From positions 33,145-97,144 of the forward strand of contig JAPLKS010000011.1 of assembly GCA_026387915.1 (NCBI GenBank): 64,000 bases of DNA. Reading direction: 5' to 3'. Made by a program: the position numbers and the translations under genes. The DNA is from Gemmatimonadota bacterium (GTDB taxonomy: Bacteria > Gemmatimonadota > Gemmatimonadetes > Gemmatimonadales > Gemmatimonadaceae). Shown here one piece after another: positions 57,065 through 64,000 of this stretch. Position 1 is the first letter of the stretch. Each line of letters begins with the position of its first letter. The notes under the pieces were generated by a model, which worked only from the letters and a program-made list of their open reading frames with translations, was not told where the DNA came from and ran no database searches.

Positions 57065-59344
57065 CTAGCGGTCTCCGCGACCGCGGCCGCCACCACCACC
57101 ACGCCCACCGCGACTGCCGCCACGTCCACCGCGATCTTCACGCGGGGCACGCTCGCCATCTTCCGCGGCCGGTGCGGCCGGAGCCGCATCGCCTTCGGCG
57201 TACGACGACGACTCGGCAGCCGGCGCAGCCGTTCCGGCCGCGCCTGCTTCGTCAGCGCCCGGCTTCGGCACCAGCGCCTTCATCGACAGACGCAGACGGC
57301 CACGCTCGTCGCGCTCAATGAGCTTGACCTTCACGCGATCGCCCTTCTTGACCACGTCTTCCGTCTTTTCGGTGCGGCCCCACTGGAGCTCGGAGATGTG
57401 CACGAGACCTTCGGTGCCCGGCATGATTTCGACGAACGCGCCAAACGCGGTCGTGCTCTTCACCGGACCTTCGTACGTCTCGCCCACAATCGGCTCGGCG
57501 GTAATCGCCTGCACCATCTGACGCGCGCGCTCCATCGACTCGCTGCCCACAGCGGAAATCGTGACCAAGCCGCTGTCGTCCACGGTGAGTTCGGCGCCCG
57601 TCTCGTCCTGAATGCCGCGAATGTTCTTGCCCTTGGGGCCGATCAGCTCGCCGATCTTCTCGGGGTTGATCTGCACCGTGATAATGCGCGGCGCCCACGG
57701 CGACATCTCGCTCTTGGGCTCCGCCATCACCTTGTCCATCTCGCCGAGGATGTGCAGGCGTCCCAGCTTCGCCTGCGCCAACGCCTCTTGCATGAGGCTG
57801 ATCTCAAGGCCCTGAATCTTGATGTCCATCTGAATGGACGTAATGCCGTTCTTGGTCCCCGCCACCTTGAAGTCCATGTCGCCAAGATGGTCTTCGGTGC
57901 CCAGGATGTCGGTGAGGATCGCGTACTTCTTCCCTTCCTTGATGAGCCCCATCGCCACACCGGCAACGGCGCCCTTCATCGGCACGCCCGCATCAAACAG
58001 CGAGAGCGAACCGCCGCACACCGAGGCCATCGAGCTGGAGCCGTTGGACTCGAGCACGTCGGACACAATGCGAATGGTGTACGGGAACTCGTCGAACGCC
58101 GGCAACACACCCATCAGGGCGCGCTCGGCGAGGTTGCCGTGGCCGATTTCGCGGCGGCTGGTGCCGCGCATCGGACGCACTTCACCGGTCGAGAACGGCG
58201 GGAAGTTGTAATGGAGCATGAACGACTTGGTCGTTTCCTTGGCCACGTCGATGCTGTCCACACGCTGCGCGTCGCTGGCGGTGCCAAGCGTCGCGGCCAC
58301 GAGCGCCTGCGTCTGGCCGCGCGTGAACAGCGCCGAGCCGTGGGCACGCGGCAGCAGGCCGGTGTCGATGGAGATGGCGCGCACTTCGGTCGGCTTACGG
58401 CCGTCCACGCGCAGTCCCGTCTCCAACACCTGATCGCGCAGCACGCGGTATTCGATGTCGCCGAGCACGGCGCCAATGAAGCTGTGCTGATCTTCGGGCA
58501 GTTCGGCCTTCAGCGTTTCCTTGACGGCATCCTTTACCGCTTCAACAGCCTGCACGCGCGTCTGCTTGTCCTTCTGGTTGATCGCCGCAACGATCTTCTT
58601 TTCGGCTTCCTTGGTGACGCGCTTGACGACAGCGTCCGGCGTCTCCGACTTGCTCCAGGTCATCTTCTCTTCGCGACCCTTTCCGAGCAGCTCTTCCTGC
58701 ATCGCAATGAGCTCACGAATGCCGCCCTGCGCGATGCCGATCGCTTCGACCACATCGTCCTCAGAAATCTCGAGCGCGCCGCCCTCGACCATCACGATCG
58801 AGTCCTGCGAGCCGGCGACCACGAGTTCCAGGTCGGAGTATTCGAGCTGTTGGAAGGTGGGGTTGAGCACCCAGTTCCCCTGCACGCGGCCCACGCGCAC
58901 GCTGGCAATCGGCGCCAAGAACGGAATCTTCGACGCGTTGAGCGCAAAGCTCGCCGCGAGCAGACCGAGCATGTCGGCGTCGTTTTCTTGATCGGCCGAG
59001 ATCACGTACAGGAAAACCTGCACTTCATTCTGGAACCCTTCCGGAAAGAGCGGCCGGATCGAGCGGTCGATGATGCGGCACGACAGAATTTCGTCGTCGT
59101 GCGGGCGTCCTTCGCGCTTAAGGAAGCCACCCGGGATCTTGCCGGCGGCATACGTCTTTTCTTTGTACTCGACGGTGAGCGGGAAGAAGGGCAGCGTGCT
59201 CTTCTTGGGGCTCACGGTCACGGCGGCGAGCACCATCGTGTCGCCAAAGCGGACAAGCGCGGAACCCGCAGCCTGCTTCGCCATGCGCCCAGTCTCGATG
59301 ACGAGAGGGCGGCCGGCGAACGTCCGTTCAATGCGATGCATCAT
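57065..59344 (-). CDS. pnp: Polyribonucleotide nucleotidyltransferase with an RGG-rich tail
   Basis: The 759-residue enzyme degrades RNA by phosphorolysis. It has two RNase PH domains (the second with GTSRREIGHGNLAERAL and DILGTEDHLGDMDFKVAGT), a KH domain (IGELIGPKGKNIRGI at about 560-575) and an S1 domain (YEGPVKSTTAFGAFVEI to about residue 690). After these comes an unusual tail of about 65 residues that ends in repeated Arg-Gly-Gly units (RGGRGGSRGGRGGGGGRG). RGG boxes bind RNA and often drive condensate formation. The rest is normal. It follows rpsO in the standard order. Confidence 0.97.
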   Translation of the reverse strand: MMHRIERTFAGRPLVIETGRMAKQAAGSALVRFGDTMVLAAVTVSPKKSTLPFFPLTVEYKEKTYAAGKIPGGFLKREGRPHDDEILSCRIIDRSIRPLFPEGFQNEVQVFLYVISADQENDADMLGLLAASFALNASKIPFLAPIASVRVGRVQGNWVLNPTFQQLEYSDLELVVAGSQDSIVMVEGGALEISEDDVVEAIGIAQGGIRELIAMQEELLGKGREEKMTWSKSETPDAVVKRVTKEAEKKIVAAINQKDKQTRVQAVEAVKDAVKETLKAELPEDQHSFIGAVLGDIEYRVLRDQVLETGLRVDGRKPTEVRAISIDTGLLPRAHGSALFTRGQTQALVAATLGTASDAQRVDSIDVAKETTKSFMLHYNFPPFSTGEVRPMRGTSRREIGHGNLAERALMGVLPAFDEFPYTIRIVSDVLESNGSSSMASVCGGSLSLFDAGVPMKGAVAGVAMGLIKEGKKYAILTDILGTEDHLGDMDFKVAGTKNGITSIQMDIKIQGLEISLMQEALAQAKLGRLHILGEMDKVMAEPKSEMSPWAPRIITVQINPEKIGELIGPKGKNIRGIQDETGAELTVDDSGLVTISAVGSESMERARQMVQAITAEPIVGETYEGPVKSTTAFGAFVEIMPGTEGLVHISELQWGRTEKTEDVVKKGDRVKVKLIERDERGRLRLSMKALVPKPGADEAGAAGTAAPAAESSSYAEGDAAPAAPAAEDGERAPREDRGGRGGSRGGRGGGGGRGRGDR

Positions 59345-59372
59345 ACTGTTTTCTCTTTAGTTGAAACACAAA

Positions 59373-59400
59373 ACGCGCGGTCCGCAGAGGGCGGCCGCGC
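59373..59400 (-). terminator. Intrinsic terminator between rpsO and pnp
   Basis: CGCGCGG (59373-59379) pairs with CCGCGCG (59394-59400) around a 14-base loop. On the minus strand TTTTGTGTTTC follows. It probably ends most rpsO transcripts, with partial read-through into pnp. Confidence 0.7.
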
Positions 59401-59420
59401 GATTCGTGTATTGCGATTTT

Positions 59421-59681
59421 TTAGTAACGGAGCCCAAGATCCGCGATGAGCTTGCGATAGCGGTCGATGTCCGTACGCCGGAGGTAGGTCAGCAGGCGCT
59501 TACGCGTCTGAACCATCTTCAACAGGCCACGGCGGCCGTGATGGTCCTTCGCGTGCTTGTGGAAGTGATCATTGAGATAGTTGATCCTTTCCGTGAGCAT
59601 CGCGACCTGCACCTGGGACGAGCCCGTGTCGGTCTCGTGCTGGCGATGCTTTTCGATCGCCGCTGATTTAGTGAATGCCAT
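59421..59681 (-). CDS. rpsO: 30S ribosomal protein S15
   Basis: This 86-residue protein is slightly short but complete for S15. It has [19 protein letters not shown] and [21 protein letters not shown], which contact helix 22 of 16S rRNA, and it ends with the typical GLRY. It starts at [12 protein letters not shown]; the longer open frame upstream is untranslated leader. A promoter about 50 bases upstream is likely. Confidence 0.97.
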   Translation of the reverse strand: MAFTKSAAIEKHRQHETDTGSSQVQVAMLTERINYLNDHFHKHAKDHHGRRGLLKMVQTRKRLLTYLRRTDIDRYRKLIADLGLRY

Positions 59682-59726
59682 AGTCTTTAGCCTGGGTCCC
59701 TTTGCGTTATTCCGTTGTAGCATAAC

Positions 59727-59755
59727 AACATAACCATCTTTTCCGCGACTGTAAA
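59727..59755 (-). promoter_or_regulatory. Predicted rpsO promoter
   Basis: On the minus strand TTTACA (59750-59755) and TATGTT (59727-59732) are 17 bases apart. Transcription would begin near 59720, leaving a leader of about 40 bases before the rpsO ATG. This is a pattern-based prediction. Confidence 0.6.
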
Positions 59756-59767
59756 GGGGGCGGTTCC

Positions 59768-60937
59768 CTAGCGTATCAGGCTCAGTACCAACGACTTGAC
59801 GTCGTTGAACATCACCGTGACGAACAATAGTCCGACCACGGCGATCCCGACCCGCATGAACCACTCTCGGCTCCGTAACCCAAACGGCTTTCCGCGCACC
59901 CCCTCCGCCACCGTCATCAGCACCTGACCGCCGTCGAGCAGCGGAATGGGGAGCAGGTTCAGGACCGCGAGGTTGATACTGAGAAAGGCGATCAGCGAAA
60001 AGAGCGGCTCCAGCCCCGTCTTCGCGGCTGCCACCGAGGTACGGGCAATCGCAATTGGCCCGCCGAGCGTCGCCACACTAACCGACCCGCGGAAGAGCCC
60101 ACCCAGCACCCCGACCACGGCCCCACCCATCTGCCAGGTCGCGTGCCAGCCGGTCGCCACGGACTCGCCAAAGCTCAGCGGCTCCGAGGCCGTCGTGGGA
60201 CGAGGGAACGCGCCGATGCGTCCCACCGGCCCCGCCTTGCCCGTCAGGGGGTCCGCCGCCGTGTCCGTCTTCGGCACCATCACCAATGACTCGTGCGCGC
60301 CGCCGCGGACCACATCCAGCGTCAGCGAGCGTCCTGGGCTGCGGCTCACGCGAGCCGTGAGTTCCGACCAGTTCTTCACCGGCGCGCCATCCACGGCTGC
60401 GATACTATCGCCACCACGAAGCCCAGCCATCACGGCGGGGTAGCCCGGCACCACCGAATCAATCACGGCCGGCACGTACCGCCGCCCATTCACCGCAAAA
60501 ATGCCGGTAGAGACGGTGATCGTGAGCAGCACATTCATCACCACGCCGGCGAGCAGAATCACCACGCGCTGCCACGTGGCCTTGGACTCAAACCACCGAT
60601 CGCTCGGCACAGGCTTGGGGCCGTGCGGCAGCATCGCTTCGGGATCCCAGTTCGGATCCAACTCGGCGCCCTCCGCCACGGTTTCGTTGCCGCCCTCGAG
60701 CATCGACGCGGTCTCGTCGTCACGGGATGCCATGCGCACATAGCCGCCAATGGGCAGCCACGAGATGACGTACTCCGTTTCGCCGCCGCGCGGACGCCAG
60801 CGGAAGATCGGGCTTCCCCACCCCAGCGAGAAGCGCGGCGCGTACACGCCCACACTCTTGGCCGCGAGAAAATGCCCGAGTTCGTGGACAAACACCACGA
60901 CGCCGAGGACGACGAGCGGCGCAAGCCAGGCCAGCAT
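59768..60937 (-). CDS. rseP: Site-2-type intramembrane metalloprotease RseP
   Basis: This 389-residue M50 protease has the zinc motif HELGH at 18-22 in the first membrane helix and the second motif [12 protein letters not shown] near the C terminus. A PDZ domain lies between, at about 140-230 ([22 protein letters not shown]). It cleaves anti-sigma factors or signal peptides inside the inner membrane. The ATG shares a base with the dxr stop, and it is the last gene of the frr-uppS-cdsA-dxr-rseP block. Confidence 0.95.
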   Translation of the reverse strand: MLAWLAPLVVLGVVVFVHELGHFLAAKSVGVYAPRFSLGWGSPIFRWRPRGGETEYVISWLPIGGYVRMASRDDETASMLEGGNETVAEGAELDPNWDPEAMLPHGPKPVPSDRWFESKATWQRVVILLAGVVMNVLLTITVSTGIFAVNGRRYVPAVIDSVVPGYPAVMAGLRGGDSIAAVDGAPVKNWSELTARVSRSPGRSLTLDVVRGGAHESLVMVPKTDTAADPLTGKAGPVGRIGAFPRPTTASEPLSFGESVATGWHATWQMGGAVVGVLGGLFRGSVSVATLGGPIAIARTSVAAAKTGLEPLFSLIAFLSINLAVLNLLPIPLLDGGQVLMTVAEGVRGKPFGLRSREWFMRVGIAVVGLLFVTVMFNDVKSLVLSLIR

Positions 60938-62100
60938 CAGTTCCGCTCCCGTACGATGGTGCGCGCGGCGGCATCAGCCGCCAAGATGGCATCGCGCGAA
61001 TCGCCGGGAACTCCACTGAGGCGCTGCAGCGCTTCATCAATGCACGGGGCAATGTCACTAAACGTCATGCGTCCCTCGAGAAAGAGCGCGACCGCCTGTT
61101 CGTTGGCCGCATTGAACACCGCCGGCGCCGCGCCACCGGCGCGACCTGCGGCAATACCGAGCTGGAGCGCCGGAAACGCCTCGTGGCGCACCCGCTCGAA
61201 CGTTAACGGACTCGCCGCGATTGGATCGAAGCGCGGCACGCCGTCATCCGCCACGCGGTCGGGATGCGTGAGCGCATACAAAATCGGCAGCTCCATTGAC
61301 GGCACGCCGAGCTGCGCCACCACACTGCCGTCCACAAACTCCACCATCGAATGCACGATGCTCTGTGGATGCACCACGACTTCAATTTGATCAAACGACA
61401 CGCCAAACAGAAAATGCGCCTCGATCACCTCGAGCGCTTTGTTCGCGAGCGTGGCGCTATCGACCGTGATCTTGCGGCCCATCGACCACGTGGGATGCTG
61501 CAACGCATCGTCGAGCGACGCGGTGCGCAGGCGCGCATCGTCCCAGGTGCGAAAGGGTCCGCCACTGGCCGTAATAATCAAGCGACGGATGTCTCGCCCG
61601 CTGCGCGCGCCGAGGCACTGCAAGATGGCAGAGTGCTCAGAGTCCACGGGCACCACCTCACCGCCGCCGCGCCGTGCCGCATCCGCCACTAAGTGACCGG
61701 CCATCACGAGCGATTCTTTGTTGGCGAGCGCCACGCGTTTCCCACACTCGAGCGCCGCCAAGGTGGCATCGAGCCCCGCCGCACCAACCACTGCATTGAG
61801 TACGATGTCTGCGTCGGGGTGCGTTGCGGCGCCCACCAGAGCGTCGGCGCCGCGATGCCATCCCGATGGGCCATTGTCACTAGACACGAGTCCGACGAAC
61901 GCCGGCTGCCAGGCACGGGCCTGTTCGGCAAGGCGGTCCGCATTCGCATTGGCCGTCAACGCCACCACGCGATACCGCGCGCGCTGCCGCTCCAACACGC
62001 GCAACGCGGACACACCAATCGAGCCGGTGGATCCAAGCACCGCGATCCCTCGCGGCGCTCCCATATCCGTATCGTGGCGTGGCACAGCCGGTGCGCTCAC
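60937..62100 (-). CDS. dxr: 1-deoxy-D-xylulose 5-phosphate reductoisomerase
   Basis: This 387-residue enzyme makes MEP, the second step of the non-mevalonate isoprenoid pathway. NADPH binding is at GSTGSIGVSALRVLE near residue 17, the metal/substrate motifs NKESLVMAG and VDSEHSAI lie in the middle, and ITASGGPFRTW and HPTWSMGRKITVDSATL follow. It starts at a GTG overlapping the cdsA stop by 4 bases and feeds prenyl units to uppS. Confidence 0.97.
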   Translation of the reverse strand: MSAPAVPRHDTDMGAPRGIAVLGSTGSIGVSALRVLERQRARYRVVALTANANADRLAEQARAWQPAFVGLVSSDNGPSGWHRGADALVGAATHPDADIVLNAVVGAAGLDATLAALECGKRVALANKESLVMAGHLVADAARRGGGEVVPVDSEHSAILQCLGARSGRDIRRLIITASGGPFRTWDDARLRTASLDDALQHPTWSMGRKITVDSATLANKALEVIEAHFLFGVSFDQIEVVVHPQSIVHSMVEFVDGSVVAQLGVPSMELPILYALTHPDRVADDGVPRFDPIAASPLTFERVRHEAFPALQLGIAAGRAGGAAPAVFNAANEQAVALFLEGRMTFSDIAPCIDEALQRLSGVPGDSRDAILAADAAARTIVRERN

Positions 62101-62954
62101 CGTGGAGCCGGCAGCAGCATCAGGCTCAGCAACACGTACGCCAACGGAAGGGTGAAGAGCATCGAGTCCACACGGTCGAGCACGCCGCCGTGACCAGGAA
62201 TCAAATGCGAGCTATCCTTGACGCCGGCTTCGCGCTTGAGCATCGACTCCACGAGATCGCCGATCTGCCCGCCAACGCTCAGGAGCACGCCAAACAGTAT
62301 GGCACGACTCGGCAGCATGGTGAGCTGTGCGAACCGCGGCAACGCATAGCGCGAGAACAGCACGCTGATCACCACCGCCACAATCAAACCGCCCACCGCA
62401 CCCGCAACGGTTTTTCCTGGACTCACCGTGGGCATCAGTTTGGTGACACCCAACCAGCGTCCAAACACATAGCCGCCGATGTCCGTCCCCCACGTGAGCA
62501 ACAACGGAAATGCGACCAGCGCCGTGCCCGACGCGGCGTCCACGGCGTACGGGTGATAGCGCAGCGCATACGCAAAGCTGAGCATGCCGCCGGTGTAGAG
62601 TACCGCGAAAATCGTGAGCCCCACAGCTTCGAGCGGCCGCCCCGTGGCACCGCGACGCCAGAGCGCGACGGTGAGCACCTCTAGGACCACGAGCATCAGC
62701 ACACTCACTGGCGGTGCCCACAGTCCGAGATGCACCGCATGCACGCAGAGCGGCACGAGCGCGGCCAACACAATGCCGTGCTCTTGGAGTGGGCGACTGC
62801 CGGAATCCCGTCCGAGGTGGCCAAACTCAAATGCCGCAAGCGCGGCGGCAACGGCCAGCAGAACCGCGAGTGCGGCGCCGCCAAACCAGACGATCGCCAC
62901 TGCACCGGGGGCCGCGACGAGGGAAAACGCGAGGCGCTTCTGGAACTCAGTCAC
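62097..62954 (-). CDS. cdsA: Phosphatidate cytidylyltransferase
   Basis: This 285-residue membrane enzyme makes CDP-diacylglycerol, the substrate for PssA whose gene end lies at the window start. It has about eight hydrophobic segments and the CdsA signature KDSSHLIPGHGGVLDRVDS near the C terminus. The GTG start (VTEFQKR) gives the normal family length; the upstream open frame is antisense noise and is not used. It lies between uppS and dxr. Confidence 0.95.
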   Translation of the reverse strand: MTEFQKRLAFSLVAAPGAVAIVWFGGAALAVLLAVAAALAAFEFGHLGRDSGSRPLQEHGIVLAALVPLCVHAVHLGLWAPPVSVLMLVVLEVLTVALWRRGATGRPLEAVGLTIFAVLYTGGMLSFAYALRYHPYAVDAASGTALVAFPLLLTWGTDIGGYVFGRWLGVTKLMPTVSPGKTVAGAVGGLIVAVVISVLFSRYALPRFAQLTMLPSRAILFGVLLSVGGQIGDLVESMLKREAGVKDSSHLIPGHGGVLDRVDSMLFTLPLAYVLLSLMLLPAPR

Positions 62955-62988
62955 GGAGTGTGGCGCAGGGGAACGGAGGCGCGTGCGC

Positions 62989-63741
62989 TCAGACGGCGAC
63001 GCGGCCGAACCGACGATCGCGATTCTGGTACTCGAGGATGGCTTCGTACAAATCGCGGCGGCCGAAGTCCGGCCAGAGCACCGGCGAGATATACAACTCG
63101 GTGTACGCGAGCTGCCAGAGGAGGAAATTCGAAATGCGCTGTTCACCAGACGTGCGAATGAGCAGGTCGGGGTCTGGGCAGTCGGCGGTAAATAGCCGGC
63201 TCGCGAACGCGCGCTCGTCGATTTGATCGGGCGACATCTTGCCGGCCACCACATCTTCGGCGATCAAGCGTGCCGCACGCACGAGCTCCGCGCGCGACCC
63301 GTACGAAATAAACAGATTGAGCCGCAGCTTGGTGTTATGCGCGGTCTGCTGCATCACACGATCCACCGCGGCAGCCGCGGGGGGCGTGAGGCGCTCGAGT
63401 TCGCCGAGCATGCGCACCTGCACGCCCTGCTCATCGAGCTCGTCGGCTTCCTTTTGGATGTACTCCTCAAGGAGCGACATCAGCGCCGACACTTCGCCGG
63501 CGGGGCGCTGCCAGTTTTCCTGCGAGAAGGCGAACAACGACAGCACTTCCACGCCGGCTTCAATCGCACCCTCGACCACTTCGCGCACCGACTTCATCCC
63601 GCTCCGGTGCCCCAGCGGGCGCGGCAACATCCGCTCCCGCGCCCAGCGCCCGTTGCCATCCATAATGATGGCCACGTGTTTCGGGATCGCGCCGTGCTCG
63701 CGAATCTGGTCCAGCAGATCGGAGGCGAGAGTGGAGGCCAC
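62989..63741 (-). CDS. uppS: Isoprenyl transferase (undecaprenyl diphosphate synthase)
   Basis: This 250-residue cis-prenyltransferase has the substrate-binding IIMDGNGRWARERMLPRPL near residue 26, LSLFAFSQENWQRP and the C-terminal ELYISPVLWPDF. It makes the lipid carrier for peptidoglycan. A few bases after the frr stop and upstream of cdsA, it is in the usual frr-uppS-cdsA-dxr-rseP order. Confidence 0.97.
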   Translation of the reverse strand: MASTLASDLLDQIREHGAIPKHVAIIMDGNGRWARERMLPRPLGHRSGMKSVREVVEGAIEAGVEVLSLFAFSQENWQRPAGEVSALMSLLEEYIQKEADELDEQGVQVRMLGELERLTPPAAAAVDRVMQQTAHNTKLRLNLFISYGSRAELVRAARLIAEDVVAGKMSPDQIDERAFASRLFTADCPDPDLLIRTSGEQRISNFLLWQLAYTELYISPVLWPDFGRRDLYEAILEYQNRDRRFGRVAV

Positions 63742-63743
63742 GG

Positions 63744-64000
63744 TCAGACTTCCATCAACTCGGCTTCCTTGGACTTCATCAGCGCGTCGATCTTGGCAAT
63801 GTACTCGTCGTGAATTTTCTGCAATTCCTTTTCGGCGTGCTTCACATCGTCCTCGCTCACGCCATCGAGCTTCTTGAGGATGTCGCGCGCATGCGTGCGC
63901 GCATGGCGCACCGCAATACGGCCGTCTTCGGAGTATTTATGCACGGTCTTCACGAGATCTTTGCGACGCTGTTCGTTCATCGACGGCAACGGCACGCGGA
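63744..64000 (-). CDS. frr: Ribosome recycling factor, C-terminal part
   Basis: Only about 85 codons of the 3' end are inside the window. The segment VPLPSMNEQRRKDLVK and the helical end (KKLDGVSEDDVKHAEKELQK and a Lys/Glu-rich tail) are the standard end of Frr. It releases ribosomes after termination with EF-G. The gene continues beyond the right edge and is followed 2 bases later by uppS. Confidence 0.95.
   Translation of the reverse strand, partial: RVPLPSMNEQRRKDLVKTVHKYSEDGRIAVRHARTHARDILKKLDGVSEDDVKHAEKELQKIHDEYIAKIDALMKSKEAELMEV

Noticed and set aside
57061..57189. Longer N terminus for the M16 peptidase reaching into pnp
   Set aside because: The added residues are the other-frame reading of the RGG repeats, and a GTG lies just after the pnp stop.
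56960..59449. Open frame of 829 codons opposite pnp and the M16 gene
   Set aside because: His/Arg-rich antisense translation in GC-rich DNA; pnp on the other strand is certain.

Overview
The window reads as a chromosomal segment of a GC-rich, two-membraned bacterium, most likely a member of the Gemmatimonadota. That placement is an inference. It rests on the high GC content, a SusC/SusD outer-membrane pair, many exported hydrolases with lipoprotein or Tat signals, a PurS/PurQ/short-PurL purine system, a type 3 ProS and a tmRNA whose 3' CCA is not encoded. Nearly all of the DNA is coding, with many 1-4 base start/stop overlaps. I saw no insertion sequence, prophage, CRISPR array, tRNA or rRNA.

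Region 1 (1-9790): the 3' end of pssA runs into purS-purQ-(BamE-like exported protein)-purL-purF, closed by a strong hairpin. An ornithine cyclodeaminase-family gene and ppdK follow, divergently transcribed.

Region 2 (9826-14324): an arsenic cluster, arsR-arsM-arsN2-like acetyltransferase-metallophosphoesterase-acr3. It has a promoter/operator overlapping the arsR start, and a GlpF-type aquaglyceroporin faces it. Together these would sense As(III), methylate it and export it.

Region 3 (14388-19035): three overlapping minus-strand genes for a CsgG/FlgO-like lipoprotein, a predicted outer-membrane barrel and a lipoprotein with about eleven FDGxxW-type repeats. I cannot match this set to a described system, and it is the best candidate here for something new.

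Region 4 (19296-27981): exported hydrolases: a putative esterase, an S51 peptidase fused to a broken beta-lactamase-like domain, a Tat-exported amidase and an M14 carboxypeptidase. A lipoprotein resembling an inactive M23 domain closes the region.

Region 5 (28115-34447): ssrA, a diguanylate cyclase, larB, dusB, a PTS IIA-Ntr protein, an AstE/AspA-type exported metallohydrolase and a creatininase-family protein.

Region 6 (34444-49628): a 14-gene minus-strand run: mreB-mreC-mreD-mrdA-rodA (cell shape), accD, folC, hisS, proS, lysA, a small phosphodiesterase, guaA and a MATE exporter. hisS is interrupted by a frameshift.

Region 7 (49742-64000): a SusC/SusD nutrient-uptake pair, alanine dehydrogenase, M16 peptidase, pnp with an RGG tail and rpsO. 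The block rseP-dxr-cdsA-uppS-frr follows, with frr cut by the window edge.
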